A DNA stretch of 64,000 nucleotides from Methylobacterium sp. (lineage in GTDB: Bacteria; Pseudomonadota; Alphaproteobacteria; Rhizobiales; Beijerinckiaceae): assembly GCA_020253445.1 (NCBI GenBank), contig JADCBP010000005.1, positions 248,001 to 312,000 on the forward strand, read 5' to 3'. Shown in pieces: positions 18,712 to 29,034 of the stretch. Made by a program: the position numbers and the translations under genes. Every line of letters begins with the position of its first letter. The stretch's first letter is position 1. The notes beneath the pieces are model-generated. The model worked only from the letters and a program-made list of their open reading frames with translations. It did not search any database and was not told the origin of the DNA.

Positions 18712-19662
18712 ATGCGCGTCATTGATCGCAAGGGCGTGGATGCGGCGCTCGATTTCCCCGCTTTGATCGCGGCGATCGAGGATGCTCTCTGCGCCGAAAT
18801 CACGCTGCCCGTGCGCCATCACCATGCGATTCCACGCGCCGATGGCGATGCGACGCATCTTATCATGCCGGCCTGGCACACAGGTTCGGGCGGCTTTCTC
18901 GGCGTGAAGATTGTCAATGTCTTCCCCGGCAATGCGGCACGATCCCTCCCTTCCGTCATGGGCACCTATGTGCTGATGAATGGCGATACCGGCGCGCCGC
19001 TGGCGGTGATGGATGGCACGCGGATCACCTTGTGGAGAACCGCTGCGGCTTCGGCCCTGGCCGCGCGGTTCCTCGCGCGGCCGGATGCGAGCGTGCATCT
19101 CATGGTGGGGGCCGGCGCGCTGGCGCCGTTCTTCATCCGCGCGCATCGCACGGTGCGGCCCATCACGCGCACGCTTCTCTGGAACAAGACGCGCGGCAAT
19201 GCGGAGAAGCTCGCGACCGAGCTTTCAAGTGAAGGCCTCGCGGTCGAGGTTGCGGACGATCTCGAAGCGGCCGTGCGCGAGGCGGACATCATCTCCACCG
19301 CGACGCTCTCTACCGCCCCTCTCGTGCGCGGGGCCTGGCTGAAACCGGGCGCGCATCTCGATTGCGTCGGCGCGTTTTCGGCCAGCATGCGCGAGACGGA
19401 TGACGAGGCGGTGCAGCGCGCCCGCCTCTTCGCCGATGTGCGCGCGAGCGTGCTGAAGGAGGGTGGGGATTTCGTGCAGCCCATGAAGGCGGGGCTCGTG
19501 CCCGTGACGAAGATCGAGGCCGATTTGTTCGATCTTGCGCGCGGCAGCATCGCGGTTGCTCGGATGCCCGAGGACATTACCTTCTACAAATCCACCGGCA
19601 GCGCGATCTTCGATCTCGCGGCGGCGGCTTTGGTGGCGAAGGCTTCGGGCGTTTCGGCATGA
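18712..19662 (+). CDS. Ornithine cyclodeaminase / mu-crystallin family oxidoreductase
   Basis: A 316-residue NAD(P)-dependent enzyme of the OCD/mu-crystallin family. The N-terminal half has the substrate domain (VRHHHAIPRADGDATHLIMPAW, GGFLGVKIVNVFPGN split) and the middle has a Rossmann fold (LMVGAGALAPFFIRAH, then LLWNKTRGNAEKLA). Members act as ornithine cyclodeaminase, pyrroline-2-carboxylate reductase or other imine reductases; which one cannot be told here. Its stop overlaps the trpF start (ATGA), so it is coupled to the tryptophan genes, an unusual place for this family. Confidence 0.83.
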   Translation: MRVIDRKGVDAALDFPALIAAIEDALCAEITLPVRHHHAIPRADGDATHLIMPAWHTGSGGFLGVKIVNVFPGNAARSLPSVMGTYVLMNGDTGAPLAVMDGTRITLWRTAAASALAARFLARPDASVHLMVGAGALAPFFIRAHRTVRPITRTLLWNKTRGNAEKLATELSSEGLAVEVADDLEAAVREADIISTATLSTAPLVRGAWLKPGAHLDCVGAFSASMRETDDEAVQRARLFADVRASVLKEGGDFVQPMKAGLVPVTKIEADLFDLARGSIAVARMPEDITFYKSTGSAIFDLAAAALVAKASGVSA

Positions 19663-20324
19663 GCCTGCTGGTCAAGATCTGCGGTCTCCGGACCGTCGAG
19701 AGCATCGAGACCGCGTTGGCAGCCGGCGCGGACATGATCGGCTTCGTGTTCCACCCGAAAAGCCCGCGCTTCATCCCAACGGTGCTGGCGGCGGGGTTGG
19801 CCGACGCTGTGGCTGGCGGCGCGACAATCGCGGCCCTTGTCGTGGATGCGGGCGATGCCCAACTCGCGGAGATCAATTCAGCGATCTCGCCCGATCTCTG
19901 GCAGTTCCACGGGCAGGAGCCCTACGAGCGCATCCGTGACGTGCGCTCGATCTACGGCCTGCCCGTGATGAAGGCCGTGGGCGTGGCGGAAGCGACGGAT
20001 CTGCCCGGCGTCGCGGCCTATGCGCGGGTTTCGGATCGCATCCTGCTCGATGCCAAGCCGCCGAAGGAGGCCGCCTATCCCGGCGGGCATGGCCGCGTGT
20101 TCGATTGGGCTGTTCTCTCCGCGCTTTCCCCCGATTTGCCCTTTCTGCTCTCCGGTGGCCTCACGCCGGAGAATGTCGGTGCCGCGATCCGCACCATCCG
20201 GGGCATGGGCCTCAACCTTGCCGGCGTCGATGTCTCCTCTGGCGTCGAGAGCGCGCCCGGCGTAAAGGACCTCGGAAAGATCAGGGCCTTCATCGCTGCG
20301 GCCCGCGAGGCGGAAGCGGCGTAA
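19659..20324 (+). CDS. trpF: Phosphoribosylanthranilate isomerase
   Basis: TrpF converts phosphoribosylanthranilate to CdRP in tryptophan synthesis. The 221-residue (beta/alpha)8 protein has the family landmarks KICGLRTVESI, GADMIGFVFHPKSPRFI, WQFHGQEPYERI, LLDAKPPKEAAYPGGHG and FLLSGGLTPENVGAAI, with the catalytic cysteine in KICG and aspartate in GVDVSSGVES. It overlaps the upstream OCD gene by four bases and precedes trpB by 12 bases. Confidence 0.95.
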   Translation: MSLLVKICGLRTVESIETALAAGADMIGFVFHPKSPRFIPTVLAAGLADAVAGGATIAALVVDAGDAQLAEINSAISPDLWQFHGQEPYERIRDVRSIYGLPVMKAVGVAEATDLPGVAAYARVSDRILLDAKPPKEAAYPGGHGRVFDWAVLSALSPDLPFLLSGGLTPENVGAAIRTIRGMGLNLAGVDVSSGVESAPGVKDLGKIRAFIAAAREAEAA

Positions 20325-20336
20325 CGGAGTAACGCA

Positions 20337-21584
20337 ATGACCCTACAGGAACGGCCGAATTCCTTCCGCTCCGGCCCGGACGAGAACGGCCGCTTCGGCC
20401 TGTTCGGTGGCCGCTTCGTCGCGGAAACGCTGATGCCGCTGATCCTCGACCTGCAGAAGGCCTATGAGGACGCGAAGGCCGATCCCGCTTTCGCCAACGA
20501 AATGAAGCACATGCTGACCGATTATGTGGGCCGGCCCTCGCCCCTTTATTTCGCCGAGCGCATGACCGAGCATCTTCGCGAGGTTTCGACGGCCTCCGGC
20601 CTGTCGGGCGGCGCGAAGATCTACTTCAAGCGTGACGAATTGAACCATACCGGCGCGCACAAGGTGAACAACGTGCTGGGGCAGATTCTGCTCGCGCGGC
20701 GCATGGGCAAGAAGCGCATCATCGCCGAGACGGGCGCCGGCCAGCATGGCGTCGCCACCGCCACGCTCTGCGCGCGCTATGGCCTCGAATGCGTCGTCTA
20801 TATGGGCGCGGTGGATGTGGAGCGGCAGAAGCCCAATGTCTTCCGCATGAAGATGCTTGGTGCGGAAGTCATCCCCGTGCAATCCGGCTCGAAAACGCTG
20901 AAAGACGCGATGAACGACGCGCTCCGCGACTGGGTGACGAATGTCGAGAACACCTTCTACTGCATCGGCACGGCGGCGGGTCCGCACCCCTATCCGATGA
21001 TGGTGCGCGACTTCCAGTGTGTGATCGGCAACGAGACGAAGCAGCAGATGATGGAAGCCGAGGGCCGCCTGCCGGATAGCCTCATCGCAGCGATCGGCGG
21101 TGGCTCCAACGCCATCGGCCTGTTCCACCCGTTCCTCGATGATCCCTCTGTGGCGATCTACGGCGTGGAAGCGGCGGGCCACGGGCTTTCGAGCGGCCTG
21201 CATGCCGCCTCGCTCACGGGCGGGCGGCCGGGCGTGCTCCATGGCAACCGCACCTATCTGCTGATGGACGAGGATGGGCAGATCAAGGACGCGCATTCGA
21301 TTTCTGCCGGCCTCGATTATCCGGGCATCGGGCCGGAACATTCCTACCTGCACGATATCGGCCGCGTGCAATATCTCTCCGCCACCGATGACGAGGCGCT
21401 CGCCGCCTTCCAGCTCTGCTCGAAGCTCGAGGGCATCATCCCGGCGCTTGAGCCGGCGCATGCGCTGGCGAAAGTCATCGAACTTGCGCCGAAACTGCCG
21501 AAGGACCACCTGATGGTGATGAATCTCTGCGGCCGCGGGGATAAGGACATCTTCACCGTCGCCGAGCATCTCGGGGGGATGTGA
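20337..21584 (+). CDS. trpB: Tryptophan synthase beta chain
   Basis: TrpB joins indole and serine using PLP. The 415-residue protein has the PLP lysine in [11 protein letters not shown] (K109), [37 protein letters not shown] and the C-terminal [13 protein letters not shown]. All are standard. The stop codon overlaps a possible GTG start of a small AT-rich membrane gene that separates trpB from trpA, where normally the two genes are adjacent. Confidence 0.97.
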   Translation: MTLQERPNSFRSGPDENGRFGLFGGRFVAETLMPLILDLQKAYEDAKADPAFANEMKHMLTDYVGRPSPLYFAERMTEHLREVSTASGLSGGAKIYFKRDELNHTGAHKVNNVLGQILLARRMGKKRIIAETGAGQHGVATATLCARYGLECVVYMGAVDVERQKPNVFRMKMLGAEVIPVQSGSKTLKDAMNDALRDWVTNVENTFYCIGTAAGPHPYPMMVRDFQCVIGNETKQQMMEAEGRLPDSLIAAIGGGSNAIGLFHPFLDDPSVAIYGVEAAGHGLSSGLHAASLTGGRPGVLHGNRTYLLMDEDGQIKDAHSISAGLDYPGIGPEHSYLHDIGRVQYLSATDDEALAAFQLCSKLEGIIPALEPAHALAKVIELAPKLPKDHLMVMNLCGRGDKDIFTVAEHLGGM

Positions 21585-21589
21585 ACGCT

Positions 21590-21985
21590 ATGCTCGCGTC
21601 GATGCATGCATTTTTTCCTGATTGGACGACTGCATCAATTGCGGCCTTGTATAACTTTGCGGCCTTTGAGAGCCAGCGATGGATACGAGCAAGACTAAAC
21701 GGCATCCGAGGAGCTTCGGAGCGCATTGGTCTGTTTGTTGATACGACAGGAACTATCAAACTGATTTTCTTGATAGTTTTCATGGTAGGTTATATCTATG
21801 ATTTTGGGTTCGTTCTTGCGATCAAGCTTTTCCTTATCATGGTGCTCATACCCCTGACGGCGGTTGTTTTTCTATCCATCGTTAGGCTAGCAGATAGTCC
21901 GTTATTCTGGATTTTGGGTACGGTCTTCGTTTGGCCCCTCATGTATCTTCTCGGAAAACGAATATCTTGGTTCGGCTTGGCATAG
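21590..21985 (+). CDS. Orphan AT-rich membrane protein inserted between trpB and trpA
   Basis: A 131-residue protein (134 if GTG 21581 is used, overlapping the trpB stop as GTGA). The N-terminal 60 residues are soluble-looking (FPDWTTASIAALYNFAAFES and a basic stretch), followed by three hydrophobic helices (about 58-75, 78-100 and 105-125). No domain is recognised. Base composition and codon use are far more AT-rich than the trp genes on both sides, a sign of transfer. It keeps the frame of the operon tight: trpA starts 13 bases after its TAG behind a good ribosome-binding site (CAGGAG). Function unknown; it may simply be tolerated or may encode a small membrane effector. Confidence 0.72.
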   Translation: MLASMHAFFPDWTTASIAALYNFAAFESQRWIRARLNGIRGASERIGLFVDTTGTIKLIFLIVFMVGYIYDFGFVLAIKLFLIMVLIPLTAVVFLSIVRLADSPLFWILGTVFVWPLMYLLGKRISWFGLA

Positions 21986-21998
21986 CCAGGAGTGAAGA

Positions 21999-22835
21999 AT
22001 GTCCCGCATCCCCACCCGCTTTGCCGCCAATGCCGCGCTAGGTCGCGCCACCTTCGTGACCTTCATCACGGCCGGCGATCCCGACCCTTCGACCAGCCTC
22101 GCGATCCTGAAGGCCCTGCCCGCCGCCGGGGCCGATATCATCGAACTCGGCATGCCCTTCTCGGACCCCATGGCCGATGGGCCGGCGATCCAGTGGTCGT
22201 CCATGCGGGCGCTGAAAGCCGGCATGACGCTGAAGAAAACGCTCGCGATGGTGCGCGACTTCCGTGCCGGAAACAGCGAAACCCCCATCGTGCTGATGGG
22301 CTATTACAACCCGATCTACGTCTACGGCGTGGAGCGCTTCCTGGCCGATGCCAAGGAAGCGGGCGTCGATGGCCTCATCGTGGTGGACCTGCCACCGGAA
22401 GAGGATGCCGAACTCTGCCTCCCGGCGATTGATGCCGGGCTGAACTTCATCCGCCTTGCCACGCCGACCACCGATGACAAGCGCCTGCCTGCGGTTCTCG
22501 CGAACACCTCGGGCTTTGTCTATTACGTCTCGATCACCGGCATCACCGGCACGGCGACGCCGGATTTCTCGCGCGTTGCGGGTGCCGTGGCGCGCATCAA
22601 GCGGCATACAAACCTGCCGGTCGCGGTCGGTTTCGGTGTGAAGGCACCGGAGCATGCCAGCGCCATCGCGGCCGGTGCGGATGGCGTGGTGGTCGGCTCG
22701 GCTCTGGTGGAGGCGATCCGCACCTCGTTGGATGCGGAAGGAAAAGCCACGGAAAAGACCGTTTCGGCTGTCACCGATCTGGTTTCGAGCCTGTCGCAGG
22801 CGGTTCTGGCCGTGGCGAAGCAGGCGGCGGAGTAA
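21999..22835 (+). CDS. trpA: Tryptophan synthase alpha chain
   Basis: TrpA cleaves indole-3-glycerol phosphate and channels indole to TrpB. The 278-residue barrel shows [16 protein letters not shown], the catalytic Glu in [29 protein letters not shown], the catalytic Asp in [14 protein letters not shown], and the phosphate-binding [12 protein letters not shown]. It is separated from trpB by an AT-rich orphan gene and followed by accD after 9 bases. Confidence 0.96.
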   Translation: MSRIPTRFAANAALGRATFVTFITAGDPDPSTSLAILKALPAAGADIIELGMPFSDPMADGPAIQWSSMRALKAGMTLKKTLAMVRDFRAGNSETPIVLMGYYNPIYVYGVERFLADAKEAGVDGLIVVDLPPEEDAELCLPAIDAGLNFIRLATPTTDDKRLPAVLANTSGFVYYVSITGITGTATPDFSRVAGAVARIKRHTNLPVAVGFGVKAPEHASAIAAGADGVVVGSALVEAIRTSLDAEGKATEKTVSAVTDLVSSLSQAVLAVAKQAAE

Positions 22836-22844
22836 GGATATCCC

Positions 22845-23699
22845 ATGAACTGGATCACCAATCTCGTCCGCCCGAAAATCCGCTCGCTCCTGCGGCGCGA
22901 GGGCCCGGAGAACCTCTGGATCAAGTGCCCGGAATCGGGCCAGCTCGTCTTCCACAAGGAGGTCGAGGACAACCTGATGGTGATCCCCGGCTCCGAGCAT
23001 CACCTGCGCATGGGCACGAAGGAGCGCCTCGCACATATGTTCGATGGCGGCATTTATGACCTCGTGCCGCTGCCGGAAGTTCCGCTCGATCCGCTGAAGT
23101 TCAAGGACGAGAAGCGCTACACCGATCGCCTGAAGGATGCGAAGGTAAAGACCGCCCTGCAGGATTCCGTCACCATCGCCACCGGCGCGCTCGATCACCT
23201 GCCGATGACCATCGCCGTGCAGGATTTCGCCTTCATGGGCGGTTCGCTCGGCATGGCAGCCGGCGAGGGCATCATTCTCGCGTTCGAAACAGCCCTGGCG
23301 CGTTCCACGCCCCTGGTGCTGTTCGTGGCTTCAGGCGGTGCCCGCATGCAGGAGGGCATTCTCTCGCTGATGCAATTGCCCCGCACCACCGTGGCCCTGC
23401 GCCGCCTGCGCGCGGCCGGCCTGCCCTATATCGTGGTGCTCACGAACCCCACGACCGGCGGCGTAACCGCTTCCTACGCCATGCTCGGCGACGTGCATAT
23501 CGCGGAGCCCGGCGCTCTGATCGGCTTTGCCGGCGCGCGCGTCATCGAGCAGACCATCCGCGAGAAGCTTCCCGAGGGCTTCCAGCGCGCTGAATATCTG
23601 CGCGACCACGGCATGGTGGACATGGTTCTCCATCGCAAGGAGATCCGCCCCACCGTGTCGCGACTCTGCCGCCTGCTGATGAAGCGCGAAGCCGCGTAA
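22845..23699 (+). CDS. accD: Acetyl-CoA carboxylase carboxyltransferase beta subunit
   Basis: AccD and AccA transfer the carboxyl group from carboxybiotin to acetyl-CoA. The 284-residue protein has the carboxyltransferase core ([49 protein letters not shown]). The N-terminal zinc ribbon of E. coli AccD (four Cys) is degenerate: the segment reads [17 protein letters not shown] with a single Cys28, then [11 protein letters not shown] where the second Cys pair should be. Loss of the ribbon is, as I recall, general in Hyphomicrobiales. Transcribed with trpA and folC. Confidence 0.95.
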   Translation: MNWITNLVRPKIRSLLRREGPENLWIKCPESGQLVFHKEVEDNLMVIPGSEHHLRMGTKERLAHMFDGGIYDLVPLPEVPLDPLKFKDEKRYTDRLKDAKVKTALQDSVTIATGALDHLPMTIAVQDFAFMGGSLGMAAGEGIILAFETALARSTPLVLFVASGGARMQEGILSLMQLPRTTVALRRLRAAGLPYIVVLTNPTTGGVTASYAMLGDVHIAEPGALIGFAGARVIEQTIREKLPEGFQRAEYLRDHGMVDMVLHRKEIRPTVSRLCRLLMKREAA

Positions 23700-23791
23700 T
23701 CTGCCAACTCGTTTCGTTTGTCGCATTTTCTTCACGCGAACCGGGGAGCAATTCGCTTGAAAATGTTCCACCTTCGGTTTTCGAGGGCCTG

Positions 23792-25093
23792 ATGCGCACA
23801 TCGGAAGCCTATCTCGAACGCTTTCTCGCTTTGCATCCGAAGCTGATCGATCTCAGCCTCGGGCGCACCGAGCGCTTGCTCGCGAAACTCGGCAACCCGG
23901 AGGCGCGCCTGCCGCCGGTGTTCCATGTCGCGGGCACGAATGGCAAGGGCTCGACCATCGCCTTCCTGCGCGCCATGCTGGAGGCGGCGGGCAAGCGCGT
24001 GAATGTCTATACCTCGCCGCATCTCGTGCGCTTTCACGAGCGCATTCGTCTTGCCGGCACGCTCGTCAGCGAGGCGGAACTGGTGGCGGCATTCGAGCGG
24101 GTGGAAGCCGCGAATGCCGGTGAGCCCATCACCTTCTTCGAGATCACCACCGCTGTCGGCTTCGATCTCTTCGCCCGCTCACCGGCCGATGCCTTGCTGC
24201 TGGAAGTGGGCCTCGGCGGAAGGTTCGACTCCACGAACGTGATTACGAAACCGGCAGTCAGCGTCATCACGCCCATCTCGATGGATCATCGCGAATTCCT
24301 GGGCGATACCTTGGAAAAGATCGCCTTCGAGAAGGCCGGCATCATCAAGCGGGGCAGCCCGCTGGTGATTGCCCAGCAGGATGAGCGTGCGGTGCAGGTC
24401 TGTCTGGAAGTGGCGGAAAAACTGCGGGTCGAGGCGCTCATCGGCGGGCAGGATTTCCAGGCCTTCGAGGAGAATGGCCGGCTCGTCTATCAGGATCAGG
24501 ATGCGCTGCTCGATCTGCCGCTGCCGCGCCTTCTGGGCCGCCACCAGCATGGCAATGCCGCCACTGCGATTGCCGCCCTGCGGCGTGTCTTCGGCGAGAG
24601 CATACCGGTTTCGGCGATTGAAACCGGATTGCAGAATGTCGAATGGCCCGCGCGATTCCAGCGGCTCACCGGCGCGTTGACGAAGCTCGCACCGGCTGGC
24701 AGCGAACTCTGGCTCGACGGCGCGCATAATGCCGATGGCGCAAGTGTCCTCGCGGAGACCCTCGCTTCGCTGGAGGAGAGAAGTCCGCGCCCGCTGATCC
24801 TCATCATGGCGACCATGGCACGGAAAAACCCGAAGGAATTGCTGCCGCCCTTCGTGGGGCTGGTGCAGGAATTCTACGCGGCCCGCTTTGATCAGGATGG
24901 CGCGCGCCCGGCGGCCGAACTGATGGCAGAGGCCCGCGCCCAGGGCCTGCTTGCCGCTTCGGCCGGCACGGTGGAGGAAACCTTGCGCTTCCTCTCGGCG
25001 AGGGACTGGCCCACGCCGCCGCGCATCGTCATTGGCGGCTCGCTCTATCTCGCGGGCGAGATGCTCGCGGCGGATGGCTCCCTGCCGAAATGA
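23792..25093 (+). CDS. folC: Folylpolyglutamate synthase / dihydrofolate synthase
   Basis: FolC adds glutamate to dihydropteroate and folates. The 433-residue Mur-ligase-family protein has the P-loop HVAGTNGKGST, the omega-loop region with SPHLVRFHERI, LLLEVGLGGRFDSTN, ITPISMDHREFLGDT and, in the C-terminal domain, LWLDGAHNADGA. The order accD-folC is widely conserved. It ends 52 bases before the convergent trxA gene, with a hairpin between. Confidence 0.95.
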   Translation: MRTSEAYLERFLALHPKLIDLSLGRTERLLAKLGNPEARLPPVFHVAGTNGKGSTIAFLRAMLEAAGKRVNVYTSPHLVRFHERIRLAGTLVSEAELVAAFERVEAANAGEPITFFEITTAVGFDLFARSPADALLLEVGLGGRFDSTNVITKPAVSVITPISMDHREFLGDTLEKIAFEKAGIIKRGSPLVIAQQDERAVQVCLEVAEKLRVEALIGGQDFQAFEENGRLVYQDQDALLDLPLPRLLGRHQHGNAATAIAALRRVFGESIPVSAIETGLQNVEWPARFQRLTGALTKLAPAGSELWLDGAHNADGASVLAETLASLEERSPRPLILIMATMARKNPKELLPPFVGLVQEFYAARFDQDGARPAAELMAEARAQGLLAASAGTVEETLRFLSARDWPTPPRIVIGGSLYLAGEMLAADGSLPK

Positions 25094-25095
25094 AG

Positions 25096-25120
25096 CGGCC
25101 CGCATTCCAGGCGCGGGCCG
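25096..25120. terminator. Bidirectional hairpin between folC and trxA
   Basis: CGGCCCGC and GCGGGCCG form a perfect 8-bp stem with a 9-base loop, 3 bases after the folC stop and 24 bases from the trxA stop. There is no strong T-run on either side, but the location between convergent genes suits a shared terminator. Confidence 0.6.
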
Positions 25121-25144
25121 AGACTTATGCCGGCAAAGGAAAGT

Positions 25145-25471
25145 TCAGGCCGAAGCCTGGATCCACTTCACGAGATCGCCCTTCGAGCCCGCACCCACCT
25201 TGGTGGCCGCAAGCTTGCCACCCTTGAAGAGCATCAGCGTGGGAATGGAGCGGATGCCATATTGCGCGGCGACATCCTGGTTCTCGTCCACATTGACCTT
25301 GGCGATCTTCACCTTGCCGGCCATCTCTACTGCGATCTCCTCGAGCGCCGGGGCGATCATGCGGCAGGGACCGCACCACGGCGCCCAGAAATCGACGACA
25401 ACCGGCTCCGCGGAATTGAGAACGTCCGTCGAGAAGCTCTTGTCGGTGACGGCGTGGGTATTCGTGCCCAT
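25145..25471 (-). CDS. trxA: Thioredoxin
   Basis: A 108-residue thioredoxin, the usual length, with the active site [10 protein letters not shown] (C33, C36), the cis-proline segment [14 protein letters not shown] and the buried Asp in VVVDFWA. It reduces protein disulphides in the cytoplasm. I chose the start at 25471 ([13 protein letters not shown]). It lies downstream of addA in the same direction with 89 bases between. Confidence 0.95.
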   Translation of the reverse strand: MGTNTHAVTDKSFSTDVLNSAEPVVVDFWAPWCGPCRMIAPALEEIAVEMAGKVKIAKVNVDENQDVAAQYGIRSIPTLMLFKGGKLAATKVGAGSKGDLVKWIQASA

Positions 25472-25560
25472 GGGTCTGGTTCCTGACTTCTGTGAATGGA
25501 AACGGATGACAGCGAACCTAGTGACCGAGAGTGCCGGAATCAAGGCAGCTGCAGCCCCGC

Positions 25561-28500
25561 TCACAAGCTGGTGAAGGCCGCGTCAAGCTGCGAATCGACA
25601 AGCGTCTCGACGCGCCGCAGGCGGGGCCAGCCAAGATGGCAGCGCACCTCGGTGACGCCGAAAAGATCGGCCAGCAAGGCGCGGTAGAGCGCCATCTGCG
25701 TGAGAACCTTGGAATCGGGGCCATCCGGCGGGCGAAAGCCGGTCTTGAAATCCAGAAGCTCGATCGCGCCACCCTGCCAGCGCAACCGATCAATGCGAGC
25801 GGGCACGAAGCGCCTTTCGCCGGAAGGCAGGCGGACATGGCCGGCCAGCGCGACCTCGGCCCGCCAATCGGCGGTGAGGAAAGGCGCGAATTCCGGGTGC
25901 GCAAAGAGCGAGAGCACTTCATCCACCAGCTTGGCCTCGCGATCTCTGGCACCATCGCCGAATTCCTGCCGCAGCAGATCGAGCGCCAGCGATCGCCGCT
26001 CGTTCTGCGAAAAACGCGGCAGGAACTGGAGCAGGCGATGGATGAAGATGCCCTCGCGCCGGGCATCGGCCCGCTGGTCTGGCGTGGCAAGGCCAGGTTC
26101 GCGCGTGGCAGTGACCGCATGGCTCGGCACGACCAGGGCCGGCCTGGTTTCGCTTGCCAGCCTCTCGAGCACCCAATCCGGGGCAGGGAATGCCGGGCGA
26201 GGCAGCTTCTTGGCCGGGCGTTCCGGACGCTGGTCGCGCGGCCTCGGTGGCCAGCGCAGGGCGGTCACTGTGCCATCCTGGCCGGTGAGGCGCTGGACGA
26301 GGTTCTTGCGTTCTGAAAGGCCCGCGGCCACGAGCGCGTGCCATGGCCATTCCTCCACGGGCTTGTCATTGGGGGGGGCGTCCACGGGCCGGGGATTGGT
26401 GCCCTTCGCCAGATGGCCCGTGACATAGAGCCGCTCGCGCGCCCGGGTGAGGCCGACATAGAGAAGCCGGCGATATTCCTCGTATTGCCGGGCCTTCCGG
26501 TTCTGACGCTCCAGGGCCAGTGGCTCGGCTTCATCCTCCTTGCGCGCGGTCCAGAGAAAGAAGCGCCCGGATGGGCCCTTCTCCTCGCGGATATTCGTGT
26601 CCTTCCCGTCGGATGGCGTGATGCCGGCCTCGGTGAGGAACACGATGGGTGCCTCGAGGCCCTTCGCGCCATGGACGGTCATGATGCGGACGCGATCGCC
26701 CCCCGCCTCGGGATCGCGCTTGATCTCGTGGGAGCGCGCTTCCTGCGCGGCGAGGAACAGGGCCAGCGAGGCGGGGTGGCGCTCCTCGAAGGCAAGGGCA
26801 TCGGTCAGGAAGGCGTCGAGCGCATCCGCCGCATCCGCCCCCAGCCGCTTCATCAGGGCCATGCGGCCGGAAAGGCCTGCAGCGGCGGCGCATTCTTCCA
26901 GCAGCAGCCGGGCGAAGAAATCATGCGGGCTCGTATCGAGCGCCCGCGCCTCGCAGCGGGAAAGTGCCGAGTCGATCCGGGCGAGAACCGCGTCTTCGCC
27001 GGCGCGCCGCGCGATCTCTGCCCGCAGGCTGCCCTCCCGTGGCCGGCAGAGGCGCTCCAGCGCGGGCTCGTCGAGGCCGAAGAGCGGCGTTTTCAGCGCC
27101 GTCGCCAAGGTCAGGTCATCCAGTGGCAGCAGGGCGGCCTGCGCGATGGCCAGCAGATCGCGCACGCCGATCTCGCTCTGGATGTTGATGCGGTCCGCAC
27201 CAGCCACCGGCACGCCCGCCGCCGAGAGCGCCCGCATAAGATGGGCGAAGAACGAGCCGCGCGTGCGCACGAGAATGAGGATATCCCCCGGCCGGATGGG
27301 CTCGCCTGTCACATGGCTTGTTTCGCCATCGCGCAACCAGCCCGCGATTCCGCGGGCGATGCGATCGGCGAGGCGCTGTTCGGGATGGGACGGATCGCCA
27401 TCGGCCTTCGCCTCTAGTGCCCAGCATTCCACCAGCCCGGGCCGCAACGGAAAGGCCGCATGGTGGGTTTCGGCGATCCCCGTGCTGGTGAGGCCCAGCC
27501 GGCGCCGTGGATCGGCGAACACCGCATCCACCGCCTCCAGCACCTCTTCCGCCGAGCGGAACGACACGTTGAGCTGCACGGGATCGGCCACGAGATTGGG
27601 GCGCGCGATGATCCTGCGGGCGAATTCCACGCGCCGTTCCTCGAAGACCCGCGGCTCGGCCCCCTGGAAGGAGAAGATCGACTGTTTCTGGTCGCCCACG
27701 ACGAAAAGGCTGCGCGGGCGGTTCACCTGTCCCTCGCCGGAGAAGAAATCATCCGCGAGTTGCCCCACGATGTCCCACATGGCCGAGGACGTATCCTGCG
27801 CCTCATCGACCAGGATATGCTCGATCGCGGCATCGAGCTTCAGCATCACCCAGGAGGCATGGCCCGACAGGAGCAGCCGGCGCAGGCGGTCGATGAGATC
27901 GTCGAAATCCAGCGCCCTGCGCTCGGCCTTCAACGCCTCGTAGGCGACCAGCATGGCGCGGCTGAAATCGCCCAGCGCGCGGGATTGCCGGGCCGTGCGC
28001 AGGGAGCGGCGGTTGGCCATGAAGATCACCGCCTGCTGCGTCCAGTCGGCAACGAACCGTTCGAGGCCGGGAATGGCATCCATGATTGTCCTGGGAACGG
28101 CAGGCTTGCGTGCGGTCAAATCCTTTTTCAGCACGAAATCCAGGGCATGTTGCAGTCGCAACGGGCCCGAGCCCCGCGCGTAGCCATCCAGCCTCCGAGC
28201 GGCATCGATCGCTTGCCTGCCTGCCCCTTTTGTCGTCTGGATCGCTGCGGCGAATGCCTGCGCCTCCTGCGAGGAAGGCAGCGAATCGAGAAGGCGCTCC
28301 TCCAATGTGCGTTCGTCGAGATCGACCGAACAACCGAGCACGCGCTCGAGTTCCACATCAAGGCTTTCGGGCGGGGCCAGTTCGCCTTCCTTGGAAAGCT
28401 TTCGCCAGGCGCGCATGCCCGCTTCCGCCGCCGGGCCGAAGGTTTGCGTGGTCAGCACATCGGTGAGCGTCGCGAAACTCTGCGCGAGGCGCGAGCGTGG

Positions 28501-29034
28501 CTTGCGGCTCGCTTCCAGCACCACCTGCCGGCGCGCCTCCTCGCAAAGGCTCGCATGTTCGGCATCATCCAGCACCGTGAAATGGACCGGCACCCCGGAT
28601 TCCACGGGCAGGAGGTGAAGCAGCCTTTCCGCAAAGGCATGGATGGTCTGGATCTTCAGGCCACCGGGTGTTTCCACCGCCTCCGCGAAAAGCTGGCGGG
28701 CGCGCGCCTCGCAGGCGTGCCGCTGGGCCGCACTCGCATCCTTGCCCAGCAATTCGCCGATGCTCTCGCGCAAGGCGGGCGCGCTGGCCGAGACCCAAAG
28801 GGAAAGCGCGTCGAAGATGCGGCCCTGCATTTCCGCTGCCGCTGCCTTGGTGAAGGTGAGGCAGAGGATGCGGTCGGGCGGCACTCCCTCGAGCAGCAGG
28901 CGCAGCACGCGGTCTCGCAGCAGCGAGGTCTTCCCCGCGCCGGCATTGGCCGCCACCCACGCGCTTTCCTTCGGCTGGATGGCGAGCCAGCGGCGGCGCT
29001 TCAGTTCTTCGGAGATGATGGGCTGCTCGGTCAC
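25561..29034 (-). CDS. addA: Double-strand break repair helicase/nuclease AddA
   Basis: AddA is the UvrD-type helicase and nuclease subunit of AddAB, which processes DNA ends for RecA. The protein (1157 residues) has Walker [12 protein letters not shown], Walker B-type DEAQDTS, the UvrD-like segments [13 protein letters not shown] and [25 protein letters not shown] and, at the C terminus, a RecB-type nuclease with LLDFKTG and [10 protein letters not shown] chose GTG 29034, which overlaps the addB stop as GTGA; an upstream in-frame ATG at 29076 is inside addB and less likely. Confidence 0.94.
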   Translation of the reverse strand: MTEQPIISEELKRRRWLAIQPKESAWVAANAGAGKTSLLRDRVLRLLLEGVPPDRILCLTFTKAAAAEMQGRIFDALSLWVSASAPALRESIGELLGKDASAAQRHACEARARQLFAEAVETPGGLKIQTIHAFAERLLHLLPVESGVPVHFTVLDDAEHASLCEEARRQVVLEASRKPRSRLAQSFATLTDVLTTQTFGPAAEAGMRAWRKLSKEGELAPPESLDVELERVLGCSVDLDERTLEERLLDSLPSSQEAQAFAAAIQTTKGAGRQAIDAARRLDGYARGSGPLRLQHALDFVLKKDLTARKPAVPRTIMDAIPGLERFVADWTQQAVIFMANRRSLRTARQSRALGDFSRAMLVAYEALKAERRALDFDDLIDRLRRLLLSGHASWVMLKLDAAIEHILVDEAQDTSSAMWDIVGQLADDFFSGEGQVNRPRSLFVVGDQKQSIFSFQGAEPRVFEERRVEFARRIIARPNLVADPVQLNVSFRSAEEVLEAVDAVFADPRRRLGLTSTGIAETHHAAFPLRPGLVECWALEAKADGDPSHPEQRLADRIARGIAGWLRDGETSHVTGEPIRPGDILILVRTRGSFFAHLMRALSAAGVPVAGADRINIQSEIGVRDLLAIAQAALLPLDDLTLATALKTPLFGLDEPALERLCRPREGSLRAEIARRAGEDAVLARIDSALSRCEARALDTSPHDFFARLLLEECAAAAGLSGRMALMKRLGADAADALDAFLTDALAFEERHPASLALFLAAQEARSHEIKRDPEAGGDRVRIMTVHGAKGLEAPIVFLTEAGITPSDGKDTNIREEKGPSGRFFLWTARKEDEAEPLALERQNRKARQYEEYRRLLYVGLTRARERLYVTGHLAKGTNPRPVDAPPNDKPVEEWPWHALVAAGLSERKNLVQRLTGQDGTVTALRWPPRPRDQRPERPAKKLPRPAFPAPDWVLERLASETRPALVVPSHAVTATREPGLATPDQRADARREGIFIHRLLQFLPRFSQNERRSLALDLLRQEFGDGARDREAKLVDEVLSLFAHPEFAPFLTADWRAEVALAGHVRLPSGERRFVPARIDRLRWQGGAIELLDFKTGFRPPDGPDSKVLTQMALYRALLADLFGVTEVRCHLGWPRLRRVETLVDSQLDAAFTSL

